Below, in pieces: positions 34,248 to 43,900 of a stretch of DNA of 64,000 nucleotides. Under the pieces are notes generated by a model. That model was not told the DNA's origin. It saw only the letters and a list, made by a program, of their open reading frames with translations, and searched no databases. Where the stretch lies: NCBI RefSeq assembly GCF_004125265.1, contig NZ_RDTE01000003.1, forward strand, positions 8,122,001 to 8,186,000, read 5' to 3'. A program made the position numbers and the translations under genes. The number at the start of each line of letters is the position of its first letter. Positions within the stretch are counted from its first letter, which is position 1. The DNA comes from Streptomyces lydicus. Its GTDB lineage: Bacteria; Actinomycetota; Actinomycetes; Streptomycetales; Streptomycetaceae.

Positions 34248-35446
34248 TCAGCCCTTGTACGGCAGCAGCTCGGGGCGCTTCGCCGGGCGGCCGTCGCCGG
34301 ACGGTGTGGGCCTGTTCCCGGGCCGGGCTGGCGTGTGGCCTCCAGCAGAGCCGAGAGCCGCACGCCCTGGTCCGTGACGGCTGCCAGCAGGGCGTCCACC
34401 ACGTGGTGCTGCTCGTCGCCGAAGGCGGAAGGGGCATCGATCTGCGACCAGTCGTACTCGTCCTGGACCGCCACCAGCTCCCCGCCGGCCTCGTCGGCGA
34501 CCTGGGCGAGCCCCTCCAGGTAGTCAGGCAGGTACATCACACGAGGGCGCACAGGCCCCATGGCCGCGGGAGTGAACGCCTCCAAGGGACCCAGGCGCGC
34601 GTCGAGGGAGAGCTCAAGCACCGGTTGAAGGAGCTGCTCATGCAGGTGTACGCGGGTGTGAATCGCCGGAGCTACGAATAACTGACGGTCTTGTTGCCGC
34701 CGGAATTCCGGACCAACTTCCATCAGCATCTTGATCAGTACCGCATGACGTTTCCAGCACGCGTGGATGAGTTCTGTGAGGTCTTGCAGCTGTCTGCGCT
34801 TGCGGTCATCGTCGGTGGCTTCCAGCAGCTGGGTGACCCGCTCTTTTTGCATCGTCTCGGCCTCGGACCGGCTGCGTACGTGCTCCAGAGCCTCATCGAC
34901 GGTGTCTTTGACTTCTGTGCCCCAGTCCACTGCCCGCACATTGCGCTTCATCGATTCGATGCGCCCGTGGATGTCTTTGGCGTACCGGATGCTGTGGATC
35001 TGTGCGTTCTGGGCGGTCTGTCACGCCTCGCTGATCCGTGAACGCTTGAGCAGAGCCTCCAGTTTAGCTTCGGCGGCGATCTGTTCTGAGGCGACGTCGA
35101 TCGCATTTACCAGCACGGTGATCGCCGCGTCTGTGGCGATAAGCGCGGCCTGCCCCACATGATCGGGGACTTCCTTGAGGATCTGGAAGGACGCTGTGCG
35201 CGTCTCGAATCCGTCGCCGGTCACATGCCCGACGTCGTGGTGGAAGGCGCGATAGCGGTCTTCGGTGTTGATCAGCCGCTCGGTCACCCATCGGGCGACC
35301 GCTCGATGCTCCTCCCCTGTCCGCTCCAGCAGTTGCAGTGCGGCGAACTCGGCCATGTGTTCCACGACAGCTTCCTGTCGCACGGCCGAGGATATGTCCG
35401 TGCGCAGTGTCACGAAGTCAATGGCGGCCAAGGCCAGCTCGGCCAT
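34248..35446 (-). pseudogene. Helical, coiled-coil protein gene broken by in-frame TGA and a frameshift
   Basis: Reading leftwards from ATG 35446 one frame encodes about 141 residues (MAELALAAIDFVTLRTDISS onward) to a TGA at 35021-35023. The same frame then continues without loss of character (QTAQNAQIHSIRYAKDIHGR) into a long helical segment and on to about 34310. There the good coding frame shifts, ending KRPELLPYKG and a stop at 34248. Without these two lesions it would be one protein of about 400 residues. The left frame otherwise runs on into purB, which is not plausible. The N-terminus may also be truncated, since WDRYR upstream of the ATG reads like protein. The family is not recognised. 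Confidence 0.65.
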
Positions 35447-35471
35447 GCGGTATCGGTCCCACCCGCCGACC

Positions 35472-35699
35472 CGAGCTGATGTCGAGGCGGCGCGTAGTGA
35501 CTTCACGGGAGTCGACCTGCGCGACACAGACCTGGAAGGTGTTCCGCGGAAGGGCATGCTGGGGGACGCCACGACATCCTGGCCTTTGCTATGGGAGGCG
35601 CAGATCCGCCGGGCTTCCATGGCGCAAGGAGATGATGGAATCGCGTTGCGCAGTCCTTGGGGGCGTCCGGCCAACCCATTCTCTCCGCTCAGGGTGTGA
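35472..35699 (+). pseudogene. C-terminal remnant of a pentapeptide-repeat-type protein
   Basis: The plus-strand frame from 35472 encodes DFTGVDLRDTDLEGV, then a TTSWPLLWEAQIRRAS tail, ending at 35699. This resembles the C-terminus of Streptomyces proteins with A(D/N)LXX-type pentapeptide repeats and a terminal WP..WE..IRRAS motif. The frame upstream is not coding-like, so only the tail survives. It abuts head-on the broken gene to its left, which suggests a deletion scar near 35465. Confidence 0.5.
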
Positions 35700-36144
35700 T
35701 TGAGGCAGCACGGGTATCAGCTGGCTGCGGCGAGTGGGGGGGCGGTATCTCCACCACCTTGCAGCCAGCACCCTGCAGGCGCTGGACCACCTCGCAGGCG
35801 CTGCCACCGTCGAGGGAGAACGCGAACAGGCCGACCACAAGCACCACGTCGTAGACACCGGACTCCACACTGCTGACGAGGCTTCCCAGAGCGGGGAGCG
35901 GCACCCGGGAACTGAAACCGTTGTCCATGAACACGATCGGCTCAGGCACTCCCAGTTCTCTTGCATAGTCGGCCAGGGCATCCTGATGGATGGTCAGCTG
36001 CCATATGTCGCGGGGGTAGCAACGCAGATACATCGCCACCCTAGGAGCAGAACCATTGGGTGCGGTGAATTTCATGACCCTCATACCTACTATTCGCAGA
36101 GAGGTGAAAACCGCCCGAAGTGAGATCTGGGCGATTTCGTACAT
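35689..36144 (-). CDS. Serine-recombinase-like protein lacking the catalytic serine
   Basis: Up to 151 residues. APRVAMYLRCYPRDIWQLTI corresponds to the resolvase N-terminal strand YxRVS, but the nucleophilic serine position is tyrosine (RCYP). LGVPEPIVFMDNGFSS and SLVSSVESGVYDVVLVV match later strands of the resolvase fold. No DNA-binding domain follows. Starts at ATG 36084 or 36075 are possible alternatives to 36144, whose ribosome site (AAGGGG) is the best. Related short proteins occur in many streptomycetes; recombinase activity is not expected. It is probably a regulator or an inactive relic. Confidence 0.6.
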   Translation of the reverse strand: MYEIAQISLRAVFTSLRIVGMRVMKFTAPNGSAPRVAMYLRCYPRDIWQLTIHQDALADYARELGVPEPIVFMDNGFSSRVPLPALGSLVSSVESGVYDVVLVVGLFAFSLDGGSACEVVQRLQGAGCKVVEIPPPHSPQPADTRAASITP

Positions 36145-36195
36145 TTCCGCCCCTTAGGGGAATGGGATTTCAGGCTTCCGGTTCCAAAGGGGAGG

Positions 36196-36364
36196 GCGCG
36201 ATCCGGACCTCACCGGGGAGAATTTGCCGCGCTAGTGACCAGCTCTGAGGCCGCCAGTACGGCGTCGAGGATCTCCCCTCCCCGGCTCCCCGGCCAGCGA
36301 GCACCTGCCGGGCGTGGCGCCTGGCAGCCGCCTTGCTGCGGTGGGGTGGCGCGACAGAGGGCAC
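36196..36364 (-). pseudogene. Frameshifted fragment of an RsbW-type HATPase (anti-sigma-like) gene
   Basis: On the minus strand one frame reads AAARRHARQVLAGRGAG. After a shift inside the run GGGAGCCGGGGAGGGG the next frame reads EILDAVLAASELVTSAANS, then a stop. Joined, they give the N-terminal helix and N-box of HATPase_c_2 proteins (RRHxRxxL...ASELVTNA). The ATP-lid and catalytic remainder are missing. The surrounding gap 36145-36848 holds no intact gene; a plus-strand frame ending at 36522 (YWIWISGDDGG) may be another relic. Confidence 0.5.
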
Positions 36365-36624
36365 CCATCCTGGTGCACGACCACCGACTGACGGTGCTCC
36401 TGGGCAACGTCCGGGGGCGGTACTGGATCTGGATCTCCGGTGACGACGGAGGGCTGGGGTGCGAGAGGCCGTTCATGATGATCGTCCCATCGGGGCGGTT
36501 GGTGCTGTGTGATCCGTTCTAGGCGCTGCACGCACTCGGGACACTAGGGAAACCCCCTAGCATTCGCCCCACGCCATCCGCCGGCCTTCGCCCCCAACAT
36601 CACCGCGGCCCCCGCGCACCCTAA

Positions 36625-36650
36625 CCGCCTGCCGGCGGGTCGGCAGGCGG
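36625..36650. terminator. GC-rich hairpin upstream of the LAL regulator
   Basis: CCGCCTGCCG and CGGCAGGCGG form a perfect 10-bp stem with a six-base loop. It insulates the relic region from the regulator gene that starts at 36849. Confidence 0.55.
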
Positions 36651-36848
36651 GAACGGTCAGGAGCCGGCGGACACAAGGAGAGCGGTCCGTTCGAGCCCCG
36701 GTGAAGGCCCGTGGACGCGTCGCCCGTGTCACTTCCTGACTCCCGAGCTCAGCCGGTCACACGCCTGGGCCACCTCTCGATGCCGTGCGGAGAGTGGGGG
36801 CGGAGCGGGAAGCGGGTCCCGGTCTCTGGCCCGGCGCATACTGGGAAC

Positions 36849-39764
36849 GTGGAGCGGACCGGCGGTCTGTACGAGCGCGACACCGAGATCAGCGCTCTCA
36901 CCGGCCTGGTCACACTGGCCCAGGCTGGACGAGGGGGACTCGCTGCTGTCGAAGGGCCGGCGGGCGTCGGCAAGAGCAGCCTGCTCGCTCAGATCCGCAC
37001 GATCGCTGCGCCGCCCACGTTCTGTGTGGCTACCGCCCGCGGTATCGAACTGGAGCGGGAGTTCTCCTTCAGTGTCGTGCGACAGTTGCTCGAGCCGCTG
37101 CTGGCTGCCGAAACTCCTGAGCGACGCGAACAGCTGCTATCCGGCGCGGCCGGCCAGGCCGCTCCCGTCTTCGGACCGGTCACCGCTGACGGCACCATCG
37201 CCGAGCGTGACTTTGCAGTCCGTCACGGACTGCTGTGGCTCACTTGCAACCTGTGCGACCAGCAACCCTTGGTGCTGGTGGTGGACGACGTTCACTGGGC
37301 GGACGTCGCTTCACTGCGGTTCTTCCTCCACCTGCTGCCACGACTGGACACCCTCAAGCTGTGCATCGTCGTGGCCCTGCGCCCCAACGTGCCCGCAGCG
37401 GACCGGCACCTGCTGGATCGGATGATCACCGACCCCAGCTGCCAGGTGCTGCGCCCGAAGGCGCTGAGTGCAGCTGCTGCCTCCAGCCTGGTGCGAGAGG
37501 AGTTCGCCAGGGCCGCGCCAGGAGAGCAGGTGCAGGATGCCTTCCTGGCCGCCTGCTACAGCGCCACAGGAGGAAACCCCCTGCTGCTCAAGGAGACGGC
37601 TGCCACCTTGCTGGCCGAGCATGTCGCGCCGCGTGCCGCGAATGCCACGCAGGTCACCACTCTGGGGCCGCGCGCTGTCGCCCGCTGGGTGTCGTTGTGG
37701 ATTCATCGCCTCCCGGCCCAGGACCTGGCGCTTGCCCGGGCGGTGGCCATTCTGGGTGGGGACGTTCCCCTGGAGCAGGCCGCGGCACTGGCGGAGCTGC
37801 CCTTGAGTGCGGCGATGCAAGCCACGACTGACCTACAGCGCATCGAGCTGCTCCGTGTCGGATCCGGGCAGGGGCCGTCCAAGCTGATCGGCTACGCCCA
37901 TCCAGTGGTCCAGGCTGCGATCTATCAGGCCATCGCCCCTGAGCAACTCTGTGCCGCACACCGTCGAGCCGCCGACCTGCTCTCCCGGACCGGAGCCGAG
38001 GCGGAGAAGGCAGCCGCGCACGTGCTGCGCGTGCCGCCCGCCGGGGAGCCCGAGCTGCTCTCGATCCTGCTGCGTGCCGCACGCGATGCCCGCAGCCGAG
38101 GTTCTCCTCATGCCGCCGTGACCTACCTTCGGCGGGGCCTCAGCGAGGCGTCGATCCCCAACGAGCGCCTGGAGGTCCTGCATCAGCTGGGGAGCACCTT
38201 GCAGCTCACTGACACCGATGCCTCCGTGAGCTATCTGCGGCAAGCCCTGCCCCTGGCAGGCAACGTCCGTCACCGGGCCGCGATCGCCAGCCTCCTGGGC
38301 AACGGACTGCTGCTGTCCCAGCGCATTCCCGAAGCGCTGGAGGTGTGGCGCCAGGCCCTGGCCCAGCTGCCGCCCGATGCCCCGGACCTCACCGCCAGGC
38401 TGCAGGCCGACATCCTCTCCGTCCCCCTCTTCGAACCGGCCGCCCCCGACATCCGGCAGGACATCCTGCGCGAGGTGGGCGAGCAGCGGCTGCTGGAGCC
38501 AGGGCCCTCCCTGGGAGGAAAACTCCTGGATTGCGTGATCGCCGGGCACGATGCCGTCGTCGGCGACCCCCGCGCTGTTCCGCGGGCGCTGCGGGCCATA
38601 CAGGACGGGGAACTGCTTCAGCAGGCCATCGGCACAACATCACTGGCCCTGGCGTGGTGGGTGCTGATCTGCGCTGACCGGTCAGAAGCACTCGCCAGCC
38701 TGGACCAGGCAGTTACACAGGCCTACAAAGAAGGATCAACCAGCACCCTGACTGCCGCCCTGACCTACCGCGCGCTGGCCCGGTTGGCCAGGGGCACCCT
38801 GACCGAAGCGGAAGCCGATGCCCGCGAAGCCGTTCACGCTGTCGAGACTGCCGGCATCAGCCTGCACCGCCTGCTCCTCGGCCCCTTCCTGGCCGACATC
38901 CTCATTGAGCGAGGCAGCCTGGACCAAGCCGAGCAAGCGCTGGACTGGGCTCTGGAAGGCGAGGCGGTTCCTCTCACAGGCCTCATCCATCACCTGCTGC
39001 TGAGCCGTGCCCGCCTGCTGCGCCTGCGGGCGAAGCCGGAAGACGCCCTCCAGGCTGTATTGGCCGCAGGAGAGGCCTTCGTCGCGGCCGGTGGGCAGAA
39101 CCCCGCGGTCCTGCCGTGGCAGTCCGAGGCCGCGCTATGTTTGCATCAGCTGGACCGGGAAGAGGAAGCGCAGGCGCTGGCTCTGGAAGAACTGCGACTG
39201 GCCCGCGAGTGGGGCGCGCCCCTGGCCCGCGGACGAGCCTTGCGCATCGCCGGTCTCGTTCACCGCGGCCAGAAAGGGATGGCTTTCCTTGAGCAGGCCG
39301 TCGACCGGCTCCGGTTTTCGCCGGCCCGCCTGGAACACGCCAAGGCAACCGCGGAACACGGCGCTGTGCTACGCCGCGCCGGCCGACGCACGGACGCCCG
39401 GCGCGTCCTGAACGAGGCCTGCGACATTGCCTCTCGCTGCCGCGCACAGCCGCTCGTGCAACAGATCAACACCGAGCTCAAGGCTTGCGGTGCCCGCCCC
39501 CGCAGCGCTCTTGCTGTTGGAATCGAGGCCCTTACCCCCAGTGAACGGCGGGTCGTGGAGTTGGCCGCCGCCGGCAGATCCAACCGCGAGATCGCCCAAA
39601 CCCTGTTCGTCACGCACAAGACCGTCGAGGCCCATCTGGCCAGTTCCTATCGCAAACTCGACATCAGCAGCCGGCGCCAGCTGGCCGAGCAGCTCCCCGG
39701 CCCGGCCCAGGTGGGGTCTGCTCCGAAGCGCAACCACAGCCCGGGTTCACATGAGATCAAATGA
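36849..39764 (+). CDS. LAL-type LuxR regulator with AAA ATPase domain
   Basis: A protein of 971 residues. An N-terminal STAND/AAA ATPase carries Walker A GPAGVGKSS (about 36-44) and Walker B LVLVVDDVHWAD (about 140). TPR-like helical repeats fill the middle, and a LuxR-type helix-turn-helix closes the C-terminus (LTPSERRVVELAAAGRSNRE...FVTHKTVEAHL, about 895-950). This is the MalT/large-ATP-binding LuxR architecture that activates pathways on ligand binding. The start GTG 36849 is supported by CATACT six bases upstream; the open frame reaches back to 36711. It heads the phosphorelay gene set, 45 bp before the receiver gene. Confidence 0.92.
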   Translation: MERTGGLYERDTEISALTGLVTLAQAGRGGLAAVEGPAGVGKSSLLAQIRTIAAPPTFCVATARGIELEREFSFSVVRQLLEPLLAAETPERREQLLSGAAGQAAPVFGPVTADGTIAERDFAVRHGLLWLTCNLCDQQPLVLVVDDVHWADVASLRFFLHLLPRLDTLKLCIVVALRPNVPAADRHLLDRMITDPSCQVLRPKALSAAAASSLVREEFARAAPGEQVQDAFLAACYSATGGNPLLLKETAATLLAEHVAPRAANATQVTTLGPRAVARWVSLWIHRLPAQDLALARAVAILGGDVPLEQAAALAELPLSAAMQATTDLQRIELLRVGSGQGPSKLIGYAHPVVQAAIYQAIAPEQLCAAHRRAADLLSRTGAEAEKAAAHVLRVPPAGEPELLSILLRAARDARSRGSPHAAVTYLRRGLSEASIPNERLEVLHQLGSTLQLTDTDASVSYLRQALPLAGNVRHRAAIASLLGNGLLLSQRIPEALEVWRQALAQLPPDAPDLTARLQADILSVPLFEPAAPDIRQDILREVGEQRLLEPGPSLGGKLLDCVIAGHDAVVGDPRAVPRALRAIQDGELLQQAIGTTSLALAWWVLICADRSEALASLDQAVTQAYKEGSTSTLTAALTYRALARLARGTLTEAEADAREAVHAVETAGISLHRLLLGPFLADILIERGSLDQAEQALDWALEGEAVPLTGLIHHLLLSRARLLRLRAKPEDALQAVLAAGEAFVAAGGQNPAVLPWQSEAALCLHQLDREEEAQALALEELRLAREWGAPLARGRALRIAGLVHRGQKGMAFLEQAVDRLRFSPARLEHAKATAEHGAVLRRAGRRTDARRVLNEACDIASRCRAQPLVQQINTELKACGARPRSALAVGIEALTPSERRVVELAAAGRSNREIAQTLFVTHKTVEAHLASSYRKLDISSRRQLAEQLPGPAQVGSAPKRNHSPGSHEIK

Positions 39765-39809
39765 AATAGCCTGGAAAGTCCTTGAACGTCTGGGAGTGGA
39801 GTTCACACC

Positions 39810-40376
39810 ATGACCCCGGAACGAGGCCGCGTGCTGGTTGTCGACGACGACCGGACGAACCGCATGATGGTGACCTACCGGCTGGAAATCAATGGAATCC
39901 ATGCAGAGGCTGCCGAGAGTGGACACCAGGCACTCGGCATCATGCGAACGGAAACCTTTGACATCGTCCTGCTCGACATCCTGATGCCCCAGATGGACGG
40001 GTACACCACGCTTGAGCTCATGAAAAGCGATCCCGCCCTCCGCGACACACCGGTCGTCATGATCTCCCAGCTCGACGACATGGACAGCGTCGTCCGATGC
40101 CTCGAACTCGGAGCAGAGGACTACCTCCCCAAACCTCTTAACTCCCTCCTCCTCATGGCCCGCATCAACGGCATCCTGCTCCGCAAACGCCTCATGGACA
40201 TGGAGGAGGACTGCGACAACCATCTCGGTGTCCTGATTGAAGCCCTCAACAGTGAGAACGACGCATTCGACCCCGAGCCGCTCCGCTCCATCGCCGGCCG
40301 CGACGACCGCCTGGGCGAATGCGCCCGAGCCGTGCAACGAATCATCCCGGCCGTGAGCCGACCACCAGGCCGGTGA
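39810..40376 (+). CDS. Stand-alone response-regulator receiver protein
   Basis: A protein of 188 residues. A complete receiver domain occupies 7-125: acidic pocket VDDD at 11-14, phospho-acceptor Asp56 in VLLDILMPQMDGY, and the conserved lysine in YLPKPL. The C-terminal 60 residues form a helical extension with no DNA-binding or enzymatic motif. It could act as an intermediate in a phosphorelay or bind a partner protein. It lies between the LAL regulator and the Hpt gene, in the same direction. Confidence 0.92.
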   Translation: MTPERGRVLVVDDDRTNRMMVTYRLEINGIHAEAAESGHQALGIMRTETFDIVLLDILMPQMDGYTTLELMKSDPALRDTPVVMISQLDDMDSVVRCLELGAEDYLPKPLNSLLLMARINGILLRKRLMDMEEDCDNHLGVLIEALNSENDAFDPEPLRSIAGRDDRLGECARAVQRIIPAVSRPPGR

Positions 40377-40498
40377 TCCACAGGCCGGACCACGGCGTCC
40401 GCGCTCAGTGATTCCCCCTATGCATCACGAGAAAAGCCCCAAAATGAACCGATCAAGCCCGGGAAACGCCCTAAGCGCCACCTGCCGGTCCTAAGAGT

Positions 40499-40517
40499 GC
40501 CCTGCCACTACCAGGGC
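40499..40517 (+). promoter_or_regulatory. Small hairpin before the Hpt gene
   Basis: GCCCTG and CAGGGC form a six-base-pair stem 25 bp before the Hpt start, in the 166-bp gap between receiver and Hpt genes. It could be an attenuator or processing site. Confidence 0.3.
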
Positions 40518-40542
40518 GGCAGTCTGATCGGAGGACGAAAGC

Positions 40543-40938
40543 ATGCCAACCACACCCGTGCTGAATCCGCAGGTCGTGCAGGAGCTGGTGGACTCGCTCG
40601 AAGCTCCGTTCGTCATAGAGCTCGTCAACACGTTCTTGGAAGACTCTCCCCAACTGGTCGACCAGATCCACCAGGGGATCCAGGGCAACGAGACAGAACA
40701 GGTACACCGTGCCGCGCACACGCTGAAATCGCTCAGCAAGACTTTCGGGCTCGAGCAACTGGGGCCGTTGTGTCAGGAGCTGGAGAAACTCTCAGCGCAC
40801 GGCGAACTTTCCGAGGGCGCGAAGTCGGCAGCAAAGGACACCGAAACCGCCTACCGGCACGCTCGACAGGCTCTGGCGGACATTCGGCAGGAGCTTGTCC
40901 CCGTGACGGCGCACAGCAGCCGGCCACGGGAGAGCTGA
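40543..40938 (+). CDS. Stand-alone Hpt (histidine phosphotransfer) protein
   Basis: A protein of 131 residues, all helical. The phospho-acceptor is His59 in HRAAHTLKSLSKTFG, the full Hpt signature. ATG 40543 has GGAGGA at good spacing. Free Hpt proteins shuttle phosphate between the receiver of a hybrid kinase and a final response regulator, and they are uncommon in Actinobacteria. The gene is 16 bp upstream of the first hybrid kinase, so the two are probably coupled. Confidence 0.93.
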   Translation: MPTTPVLNPQVVQELVDSLEAPFVIELVNTFLEDSPQLVDQIHQGIQGNETEQVHRAAHTLKSLSKTFGLEQLGPLCQELEKLSAHGELSEGAKSAAKDTETAYRHARQALADIRQELVPVTAHSSRPRES

Positions 40939-40954
40939 TCGCGGGAGGAGGACG

Positions 40955-43900
40955 ATGAAGCGCCGCCACGCTGCGGTGACCGGCGTGGGCCCGGATGAAC
41001 CCTGGGCGCACCCGCGGCAATCGCACGAGATACCGCGCGAAGAGAGACGGCGGCGGTTCAGGCCACGGATATGGCATAAACTCGCTGCTATCTGGGTGGC
41101 GTTTATGCTCCCTCTGGTACTCGCAACTTTCTTCCTCCTGAATCAGCAGAACTCAGGGATCAATTTTGTCCGCGATGAATTGGCGGGGACGCAGTACCTG
41201 CGCCCCCTGAGCGCTCTGATTGAAGACGTATTGCAGCACCGGACGCTGTCTCGTCGTGCCACAAAGGAACCGTCAGCCGCGCATCAGGCACGGCTGCTGG
41301 AAAAGCGGATCGACGTGCTGTTTTCCGACATGACTGCCGTGAACCATCGGTTGGGGAAGCGTCTGCATACCACGCACGGCGAGATGGCCGGTGCCGGCAG
41401 GACGGCACAGCTACCGTCGGCCATGGCCGACCAGTGGGCCAAGATCAAGGCCACCCACTCGCCGCGGACCGCGGCAGCGGCCGACACCCGACTCATTTCC
41501 CACCTGCTACAGCAGTTCTCCTACATAGGCGACACATCCAAGATCATTCTCGACCCGGACTTGGACACCTACTACACCATGGCCGGTCTACTCCTCACCG
41601 GGCCCAGACTGATGGAACGGATTTCCACCCTCGGCGACACCGCAGATGCACGGCTGCGTGACGGCTCCCTCAACTCGGCCGATCGGAGAGAGCTCACACA
41701 GACAGCGGGGTTCCTGGCCCAGGACACCACCGAACTACGCAGACAGCTCGACAGAGCCTTTGAAAGCACTGGTGCGTTCAATAAAAACAAGCAGCTTCGG
41801 CCTGTCCTGGCCCCACTGCTGCGCAGTGCGGAACAGAGTACGGGTGCGCTGAACAGGGCAACAGCTGGCCAAGCCGTTCGCCCCGTGAGCCCGTCGGTGA
41901 CAGCCGACCGGTATGCGACATTGGCTTCTCGGGCTTCACAGGCGAACTCGTCGCTATGGCGAGCCATGTTCGACCAGGAAGACGTGATGCTGCGGGCCCG
42001 GCTGGACGGTTTCACGGAACGCCGGGCGATTGCGTTCGGCGCCATCGGCGCGGCAATGGTCACGACGGCGACGATCGCGGCACTCATGTCCCGGCGCATC
42101 ACCCGCAATGTGTCTGAGGTGTCCAGGGCCTCGCACATCCTCGCTGAAGGCGACCTGACACGGCGGGCCGGAGTAAGCAGCCAGGACGAGATCGGCGAAA
42201 TGGCAATCGCATTCAACGCAATGGCCGACCGCCTCCAGGAAAGCTACGAGGCCGTCGAACAGCAGGTCCGCCATCGCACAGCCGAACTGAAACGGCGTAC
42301 CGATTCCCTGAGTCTTCTCCAGGCCGTGTCCGCTGCGGCCAATGAGGCGACCAACAGGGACGAGGCGCTGTCGACGGTGTTGAGGCTGGTCTGCCGTCAC
42401 ATGGGCTGGCCGGTCGGGCAGGCGTACCCGGTGGTATCCAAAGGGGCGGAAGGTACCCCCGAGCTGGGCCCTCCTGTGGGTCAGCATGTGGAAGAACAAG
42501 CCGTAGCCGCTATGCAGCGGCGTCGGTTCACTGTCGGGCCCTCGTCGGCCGCGCGGGCTGCGCTCGCCTTGCGCGAACCTGTGTGTCAGCCCGTCGCTAC
42601 AGAGAATGGCATCACATTCGGATCTGCCGAGGAGCCTTGCATCGCAGGGGTCATAGCATTCCCAGTGATGACGGACAACGAAGTGGCTGTTGTCCTGGAA
42701 TTCTTCACTACCGAGTCCTCACCTCTCAGTGAATCGACCCGGACTCTGATTGCCAATCTCACCACACAGTTGGGACGTGTGGAAGAACGGCAGCGAGCTG
42801 TTGCGCTTCGTTTGTCCATGGAGGCTGCCCAATCAGCCAACCGCGCCAAGAGTGCTTTTCTGGCGACGATGAGCCACGAAATCAGAACTCCAATGAACGC
42901 GGTCATCGGAATGACGGAACTCCTGCTTGACACTTCCCTCACCGCAGAGCAACACAACTTCGCGGAGGTCGTTCGTAACAGCGCAGACAATCTGCTGGCG
43001 ATCACTAACGATATCCTTGACTTCTCCAAGTTCGAGGCGGGGAAATTCGACCTGGAAGACATTCCCTTGAATCTGGGTGAATGTGTTGAATCCGCTTTCG
43101 ATGTCATCATGACTCGCGCGGACGAAAAGGAAAACCTGGAACTGAGGCACGTCATCGATCCTCGTCTGCCGGATGAGGTGCTGGGGGACGGCGTGCGCAT
43201 CCGTCAAATCCTGATCAACCTGCTCGATAATGCAGTAAAGTTCACCCAATCGGGAGAGGTTGTGCTGTATGTCCGGTACTTCTCGGGCAATCACAGCGAC
43301 AGCGGCACCTCCGGCCGCAAAGGCTTTCTCTTGCACTTCACCATAAGTGACACCGGCATCGGAATACCGCCGGACCGCATCGAAAAACTGTTCCGGCCAT
43401 TTGAACAGCTTGACAGTTCCACCACCCGCAGGTTTGGCGGCACGGGCCTGGGCCTAGCGATCAGCCGACGGCTGGCCGAGCTCATGGGAGGTTCAATCTG
43501 GGCCGAGAGCGAAGTGGGCCAGGGATCGAAATTCCACTTCACCATCCGTACCCGGGAAGTTCCTGAGGAGATGCGCCGCCAGGACGTCAAGGACACAATC
43601 CAGCTCACCGCCAAACGGCTTCTGATCGTTGACGGCAACCCCACCGACCGTATGATCCTCACTCGTCAGGCGGAAGCCTGGGGCATGCGGGTCCGTGAGA
43701 CCGGATTTCCCTACGAGGCCGCCCAATGGATCAGCAGGGGGGATCCATTCGACGTCGCGATCCTGAACATGCAGATGCCCGATATGGACGGTGTTGTGCT
43801 CGCGCGCCAGATCCGCCGCTACCGGGATGCCAAGGCCTTGCCGTTGATGCTGATGACCTCCCTGGGCGAGCCGGATGCGAGCGCCGAGGACATGGACATG

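Noticed and set aside
33815..34951. A single 378-residue protein running into the purB region
   Set aside because: The distal half overlaps purB in another frame and loses coding character; a frameshift ending at 34248 explains the signal better.
35021..35023. TGA as a recoded (selenocysteine or readthrough) codon
   Set aside because: No SECIS-like structure is apparent, and the same gene has a second lesion near its end, so simple decay is more likely.
34248..35446. JetA-like subunit of a Wadjet defence system
   Set aside because: The coiled-coil helices are only vaguely reminiscent, and no JetB, JetC or JetD genes lie nearby.
36670..36720. tRNA 3' end used as an integration site
   Set aside because: A TTCGAGCCCC-like stretch is present, but no T-stem pairing, acceptor stem or anticodon arm can be drawn.
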